Source: an uncultured Paracoccus sp.
GTDB taxonomy: Bacteria > Pseudomonadota > Alphaproteobacteria > Rhodobacterales > Rhodobacteraceae
Assembly: GCF_946221145.1 (NCBI RefSeq)
Contig: NZ_CAMIOH010000019.1
Location: forward strand, 1 to 26,301
Length of the DNA stretch: 26,301 nucleotides
Direction of reading: 5' to 3'
This document shows positions 22,597-26,301 of this stretch, one piece after another. The notes under the pieces are model-generated. The model was not told the origin of the DNA. It worked only from the letters and a program-made list of their open reading frames with translations, and did not search any database. The translations under genes and the position numbers were made by a program. Position 1 is the first letter of the stretch. The number at the start of each line of letters is the position of its first letter.

Positions 22597-24681
22597 ATGG
22601 TTTTCGGGGAAACGCAATCTGCTGTCTCTCGCAACGCCGCCGTGGCGCTTCCGTTTCTGATGCTGCCGATCGTGATCGCCGCCGTGGCGGCCCTGGCGCT
22701 TCCGCAAAGCGGGTATGGGCTGGCGGCGCTTGTGATCGGCACCATCGCGGTCGCCTGGTACATCCTGGGGGGGATGATCTCGATGGGCTATGTGCTGGAT
22801 CGGCTGTCGGCGAGGCGTGCGCTCGCCTCGATCCGACATGAGGTGGCCGCAGCCGCAGAACCGGTCTGGATCTGCGATTCCGACGGCCTTGTGGTCATGC
22901 AGAACGAAACGTCGCGGTCGTCCTTTGGCGACATCGCCGGCCAGAACATCCTGCGGCTGGTCTCGCAACTGCGGGCCGACGCCCTGGAAGACGTGGACGG
23001 GCTGGTGCGCCGCGCGGGCTATGTGGGTTGCGCCGATCTGGCATTGGCCTCGGGCGATACGCTGACGCTCAGCCGGGCCGAGGATGCGCCCTTGCAGATC
23101 TGGTCCTATCACCGGCAGGGCGTGCAGGTTTCGGACCCCCTGGCCGCCAACGATGCCCAGGCGCCCGACGATTTCGAGGCGATCCCGGTGGCATTGCTGC
23201 GCATCGCGGCCAACGGGTATATCGGCCGGGCCAACGCGGCGGCGCGGCGGCTGCTGGGCGCCAGCCTGCCGCAGGGCAGTGATCCCGTCCATATCGGCAG
23301 CCTGCTGGACGGTCCTGGCCGCCCGGCTGGCGAATGGATTGCCGAAACCTATGCCGCGCGCCGCAGCAACGGCCGCGCCGAGGTTCTGCGCCTGCGGTCC
23401 CCGGACGACGCCGCCAAGGAGCAGCATTTCCAGGTGACGCTGGCCATGGATCCGGTCGAACCGTCCGGCCTGATCGCAGTCCTGAACGATGCAAGCGCCC
23501 TCAAGACGCTCGAGGCGCAGTTCGTGCAAAGCCAGAAGATGCAGGCCATCGGTCAGCTGGCGGGCGGTGTGGCGCATGATTTCAACAACCTGCTGACCGC
23601 GATCCGCGGCCATTGCGACCTGCTGATGCTGCGCCACGACAAGGGCGACCCGGATTATACCGACCTGGACCAGATCGGCCAGAACGCCAATCGCGCGGCC
23701 TCTCTGGTGGGGCAGCTTCTGGCTTTTTCGCGCCGCCAGCAATTGCAGCTGGAAACGCTGGACACCCGCGACGTGCTGGCGGAACTGACCCATCTGCTGA
23801 ACCGGCTGGTGGGCGAAAAGATCACCCTGACGATCAGCCATGATCCGACCCTGCGCGCGATCCGCGCCGACAAGCGCCAGCTGGAACAGGTCATCATGAA
23901 CCTGGTGGTGAATGCCCGTGACGCGATGCCGGGGGGCGGCAAGATCGAGATCAGGACCGATGTCCTGTCGATCGACGGCGATCTGGCCCGCGACAAGGTG
24001 TCCCTTCCCAAGGGCGATTACATCCGCATCCGCGTCACCGACCAGGGCTGCGGCATCGACCCGGCCCTGCGCGACAAGATCTTCGAGCCGTTCTTCACCA
24101 CCAAGCGCGTGGGCGAGGGGACCGGGCTGGGCCTGTCCACGGCCTATGGCATCGTCAAGCAGACCGGCGGCTATATCTTCTGCGATAGCGAGGTGGGCAA
24201 GGGAACCTGCTTTTCATTGTATTTCCCGGCCCAGACCGGCATCCAGCAGGTCGCGCGCCCGCAACTGGCCGCAACCGAGATGTCCCAGCCCCTGCAGCGC
24301 GCCACCGTGCTGCTGGTCGAGGACGAGGCGCCGGTCCGCGCCTTCGCAGCACGCGCGCTGCGGCTGAAGGGATACGATGTCCACGAAGCCGCCAATGCCG
24401 AAGATGCCCTGGCGCTGCTGAAGGGTGGTCTGGCGGCCGACATCTTCGTCACCGACGTGGTCATGCCCGGCATGGACGGGCCAAGCTGGGTCCGCGCCGC
24501 CTTGCAGGACCGGCCAGGAACCCGGGTCGTGTTCATGTCCGGTTACACCGAGGATATCTTTGGCGAGGGCCATGACCCGATCCCGAACGCGATCTTCCTT
24601 GCAAAACCCTTTACCCTGAACGAGCTGATCCAGACAGTTGCCCGCCAGATGCAGGATCCGCCCCGCCCGCTGGACGCCTGA
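22597..24681 (+). CDS. cckA: CckA hybrid histidine kinase
   Basis: A 694-residue hybrid kinase/phosphatase at the head of the CckA-ChpT-CtrA phosphorelay. Layout: two membrane helices (about 16-36 and 41-63), two PAS-like regions (about 80-180 and 190-300), HisKA with phospho-acceptor H327 in GGVAHDFNNLLTAIRGH, an HATPase (N box NLVVNARDAMPGG; G boxes DQGCGID and GEGTGLGLS), and a receiver with D620 in VTDVVMPGMDG and the lysine of LAKPFTL. The order and the HDFNNLL motif match CckA. An in-frame ATG at 22516, overlapping the preceding stop, would add 27 residues. ATG 22597 is preferred because AAAGGG precedes it by 8 nt and a CtrA box lies upstream. In Rhodobacterales this relay controls motility and gene transfer agents. 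Confidence 0.93.
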   Translation: MVFGETQSAVSRNAAVALPFLMLPIVIAAVAALALPQSGYGLAALVIGTIAVAWYILGGMISMGYVLDRLSARRALASIRHEVAAAAEPVWICDSDGLVVMQNETSRSSFGDIAGQNILRLVSQLRADALEDVDGLVRRAGYVGCADLALASGDTLTLSRAEDAPLQIWSYHRQGVQVSDPLAANDAQAPDDFEAIPVALLRIAANGYIGRANAAARRLLGASLPQGSDPVHIGSLLDGPGRPAGEWIAETYAARRSNGRAEVLRLRSPDDAAKEQHFQVTLAMDPVEPSGLIAVLNDASALKTLEAQFVQSQKMQAIGQLAGGVAHDFNNLLTAIRGHCDLLMLRHDKGDPDYTDLDQIGQNANRAASLVGQLLAFSRRQQLQLETLDTRDVLAELTHLLNRLVGEKITLTISHDPTLRAIRADKRQLEQVIMNLVVNARDAMPGGGKIEIRTDVLSIDGDLARDKVSLPKGDYIRIRVTDQGCGIDPALRDKIFEPFFTTKRVGEGTGLGLSTAYGIVKQTGGYIFCDSEVGKGTCFSLYFPAQTGIQQVARPQLAATEMSQPLQRATVLLVEDEAPVRAFAARALRLKGYDVHEAANAEDALALLKGGLAADIFVTDVVMPGMDGPSWVRAALQDRPGTRVVFMSGYTEDIFGEGHDPIPNAIFLAKPFTLNELIQTVARQMQDPPRPLDA

Positions 24682-24744
24682 GCGGTTTGTTAACCTTTGC
24701 GGCCCAGACTGATTAAGGAAATGTGTATCCACCCCGGATAATGC

Positions 24745-24774
24745 TTGAAAAAGCTGCCGGAAACGCGCATCTAT
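24745..24774 (+). promoter_or_regulatory. Candidate recA promoter
   Basis: TTGAAA (24745-24750), then 17-18 nt and a weak -10 (CATCTAT region, 24768-24774), followed at once by the SOS box. The -10 match is poor, so the exact elements are uncertain. Confidence 0.35.
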
Positions 24775-24780
24775 CCACAG

Positions 24781-24795
24781 GAACAAGAAGTGAAC
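24781..24795 (+). promoter_or_regulatory. LexA-binding SOS box of recA
   Basis: GAACAAGAAGTGAAC is an exact GAAC-N7-GAAC, the direct-repeat SOS box of alphaproteobacteria (GTTC-N7-GTTC on the other strand). It lies 62 nt before the recA ATG, at the expected transcription start. Confidence 0.88.
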
Positions 24796-24857
24796 ATTAA
24801 CCACCATGGCCGGCAGATTGCCCCTCCGGTCAGGCTGTGAAATAACAGTGAGGACGT

Positions 24858-25925
24858 ATGGCACAGGCGAGCATCTTCGACATGAACGACAAGCGCAGCG
24901 CGGACAAGCAGAAGGCGCTCGACAGCGCCTTGGCCCAGATCGAACGGCAGTTCGGCAAGGGGTCGATCATGAAGCTGGGCAAGGACAACCCCGTGGCCGA
25001 GATCGAGGCGACCTCGACCGGGTCGCTGGGTCTGGATATCGCGCTTGGCATCGGCGGCCTGCCCAAGGGCCGTATCATCGAGATTTTTGGGCCGGAAAGC
25101 AGCGGCAAGACCACGCTGACCCTGCATGTCGTGGCCGAGGAACAGAAGAAAGGCGGCGTCTGCGCCTTTGTCGATGCGGAACACGCGCTTGATCCGCAAT
25201 ACGCCAGGAAGCTGGGCGTCAATCTAGACGAGCTGCTGATCAGCCAGCCCGACACCGGCGAGCAGGCGCTGGAAATCGTCGATACGCTGGTCCGGTCCGG
25301 CGCGGTCAGCCTGGTGGTGATCGACTCGGTCGCGGCGCTGACGCCCAAGTCGGAAATCGAGGGCGACATGGGCGACATGCAGATGGGCAGCCAGGCCCGC
25401 CTGATGAGCCAGGCGATGCGCAAGCTGACCGCCAGCATCGGGCGGTCCAACTGCATGGTGATCTTCATCAACCAGATCCGCATGAAGATCGGCGTGATGT
25501 TCGGCAACCCGGAAACCACCACGGGCGGCAACGCGCTCAAATTCTATGCCTCGGTCCGGCTGGACATCCGCCGCACCGGCGCCGTCAAGGACCGCGACGA
25601 GGTGATCGGCAACACCACCCGCGTGAAGGTCGTCAAGAACAAGGTCGCGCCGCCCTTCCGGCAGGTGGAGTTCGACATCATGTATGGCGAGGGCATCAGC
25701 AAGGTCGGCGAATTGATCGACCTGGGCGTCAAGGCAGGCGTGGTCGAAAAATCCGGCGCCTGGTATTCCTATGGCGACGAACGCATCGGTCAGGGCCGCG
25801 AAAACGCCAAGCAGTTCCTGCGCGACAATCCCGACCGCGCCCTGGCGATCGAGGACAAGATCCGCGCCAGCCACGGGCTGGAATTCGGGGTCGAGCCGAC
25901 CGAGGACGAGTTGACCGAGGAGTGA
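24858..25925 (+). CDS. recA: Recombinase RecA
   Basis: A 355-residue ATPase forming filaments on single-stranded DNA for homologous recombination and for LexA self-cleavage. Walker A is GPESSGKT (78-85); the core contains VDAEHALDPQYA, LLISQPDTGEQALEI and VVIDSVAAL (Walker B); the loop 2 region reads FINQIRMKIGVMFGNPETTTGGNALKF. The C-terminus is acidic (EPTEDELTEE), as in other RecA proteins. The length is normal. ATG 24858 follows AGGA with a short spacing. An SOS box upstream and a terminator downstream make it a single-gene unit. Confidence 0.98.
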   Translation: MAQASIFDMNDKRSADKQKALDSALAQIERQFGKGSIMKLGKDNPVAEIEATSTGSLGLDIALGIGGLPKGRIIEIFGPESSGKTTLTLHVVAEEQKKGGVCAFVDAEHALDPQYARKLGVNLDELLISQPDTGEQALEIVDTLVRSGAVSLVVIDSVAALTPKSEIEGDMGDMQMGSQARLMSQAMRKLTASIGRSNCMVIFINQIRMKIGVMFGNPETTTGGNALKFYASVRLDIRRTGAVKDRDEVIGNTTRVKVVKNKVAPPFRQVEFDIMYGEGISKVGELIDLGVKAGVVEKSGAWYSYGDERIGQGRENAKQFLRDNPDRALAIEDKIRASHGLEFGVEPTEDELTEE

Positions 25926-25963
25926 TCCGGTCCGGGACTGGCCGGCCCCAGGGGCGAACCACG

Positions 25964-25988
25964 AAGGCGCGGCCGGGCCGCGCCTTTT
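25964..25988 (+). terminator. Rho-independent terminator of recA
   Basis: GGCGCGGC (25966-25973), 3-nt loop, GCCGCGCC (25977-25984), then TTTT, beginning about 40 nt after the recA stop. AA before and TT after the stem add two pairs, so it may also work for the small gene on the other strand. Confidence 0.85.
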
Positions 25989-26004
25989 GCCGTTGGGTGC
26001 AGCC

Positions 26005-26091
26005 TCAGAAAATCAGCGACAGGATCCCGATCACGACCAGCAGGCCGATAAGAAAGATGATGCCGACCGTTCCGCCGATGAGTTTGAGCAT
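26005..26091 (-). CDS. 28-residue single-pass membrane peptide
   Basis: An ATG at 26091 begins MLKLIGGTVGIIFLIGLLVV, followed by eight more residues (IGILSLIF) and TGA: 28 residues that form one hydrophobic helix with a single Lys at the N-terminal end. CAGGAGAG (26096-26103 on this strand) gives an ideal ribosome-binding site, which is the main evidence that it is translated. No function is known. It is convergent to recA across the terminator, and a 30-bp repeat array lies directly upstream. Most automatic gene finders would miss it because of size. Confidence 0.65.
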   Translation of the reverse strand: MLKLIGGTVGIIFLIGLLVVIGILSLIF

Positions 26092-26120
26092 GGGACTCTC
26101 CTGTTTGCCGGGGATAACGG

Positions 26121-26270
26121 GCACCGCCGGAACTGGTTCCGGTCAATGAGGCACCGCCGGAACTGGTTCCGGCCAATGGGGCACTGCCGGAGCTGGTTCC
26201 GGCCAATGGGGCACCGCCGGAACTGGTTCCGGCCAACAGGGCATTCCCGGAACTGGTTCCGGCCAGCGGT
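26121..26270. repeat. Array of five 30-bp tandem repeats, each with a 16-bp near-palindrome
   Basis: Units start at 26121, 26151, 26181, 26211 and 26241. Each contains CCGGAACTGGTTCCGG (7-bp arms, 2-bp centre); four copies are identical and the third has one change (A to G, GGAGC). The 14-bp linkers vary more. Because 30 is a multiple of three, frames stay open through the array on both strands, one of them to the window end, but the DNA-level palindrome and varying linkers suggest DNA or RNA structure, not protein. After 26270 nothing can be assigned. Confidence 0.85.
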
Positions 26271-26301
26271 CGCTGGACAGGGGGGCTTGCGCCGGATAGA
26301 C

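Noticed and set aside
24771..24779. DnaA-box-like CTATCCACA near the recA promoter
   Set aside because: One mismatch to TTATCCACA and no cluster of further boxes; probably chance.
25790..26236. 148-codon minus-strand frame encoding AGTSSGGAPL-like repeats
   Set aside because: It runs through the 30-bp DNA repeats only because the unit is divisible by three, then overlaps the 28-residue gene, the terminator and the end of recA, with no ribosome-binding site.
26121..26270. CRISPR array
   Set aside because: The 'spacers' (14 bp) are nearly identical to one another, the repeats are only 16 bp, and no cas gene is near.

Overview
This looks like chromosomal core DNA from an alphaproteobacterium of the order Rhodobacterales, most likely Paracoccus or a close relative. 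The best evidence is cytochrome c oxidase subunit I: every mechanistic residue I counted (H94, D124, N131, H276, E278, Y280, H325/H326, K354, H411/H413) falls at the position used in Paracoccus denitrificans numbering, and the N- and C-termini read like ctaDII from memory. A c550-type cytochrome c gene lies close upstream, an arrangement I recall from P. denitrificans. The DNA is GC-rich, and the recA gene has the GAAC-N7-GAAC SOS box typical of alphaproteobacteria.

Layout. 1-5380: a truncated GNAT acetyltransferase, a response regulator with an unassigned C-terminal half, methylmalonyl-CoA epimerase with its DUF1467 partner, a nitroreductase/EI24 pair, a DUF167 protein, a small acidic protein, a lipoprotein M48 peptidase and a conserved-looking unknown. 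5384-11733: acetolactate synthase (ilvI-ilvH), aspartate/glutamate leucyltransferase (bpt) and glnE. 11743-15880: an MshEN-like/GT2 membrane glycosyltransferase downstream of carA, then divergent YqeY and DUF3008 genes. 15881-19955: a respiratory block on the minus strand (lipB, cycA, a decayed universal stress protein gene, ctaD, DUF2244). 20060-24681: tRNA-Leu(GAG), then overlapping ugd, RsmB-type methyltransferase and cckA. 24745-26301: recA with its SOS box and terminator, a 28-residue membrane peptide, and an array of 30-bp palindromic repeats.

Most of the window is housekeeping. The most interesting signal is regulatory. Two exact TTAA-N7-TTAA sites (the CtrA box) occur, one before cckA, the kinase at the head of the CckA-ChpT-CtrA relay, and one before the glycosyltransferase gene. 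The two share nearly the same spacer. A degenerate third copy precedes the response regulator. In all three cases the box ends 44-50 nt before the start codon. The glycosyltransferase starts with two MshEN-like repeats (a family that can bind cyclic di-GMP), and its start codon lies inside a perfect 11-bp hairpin whose loop carries the ribosome-binding site. I infer a CtrA-controlled, possibly c-di-GMP-tuned and translationally gated surface polysaccharide synthase, co-regulated with the kinase that activates CtrA. No mobile element, CRISPR array or phage gene was seen.
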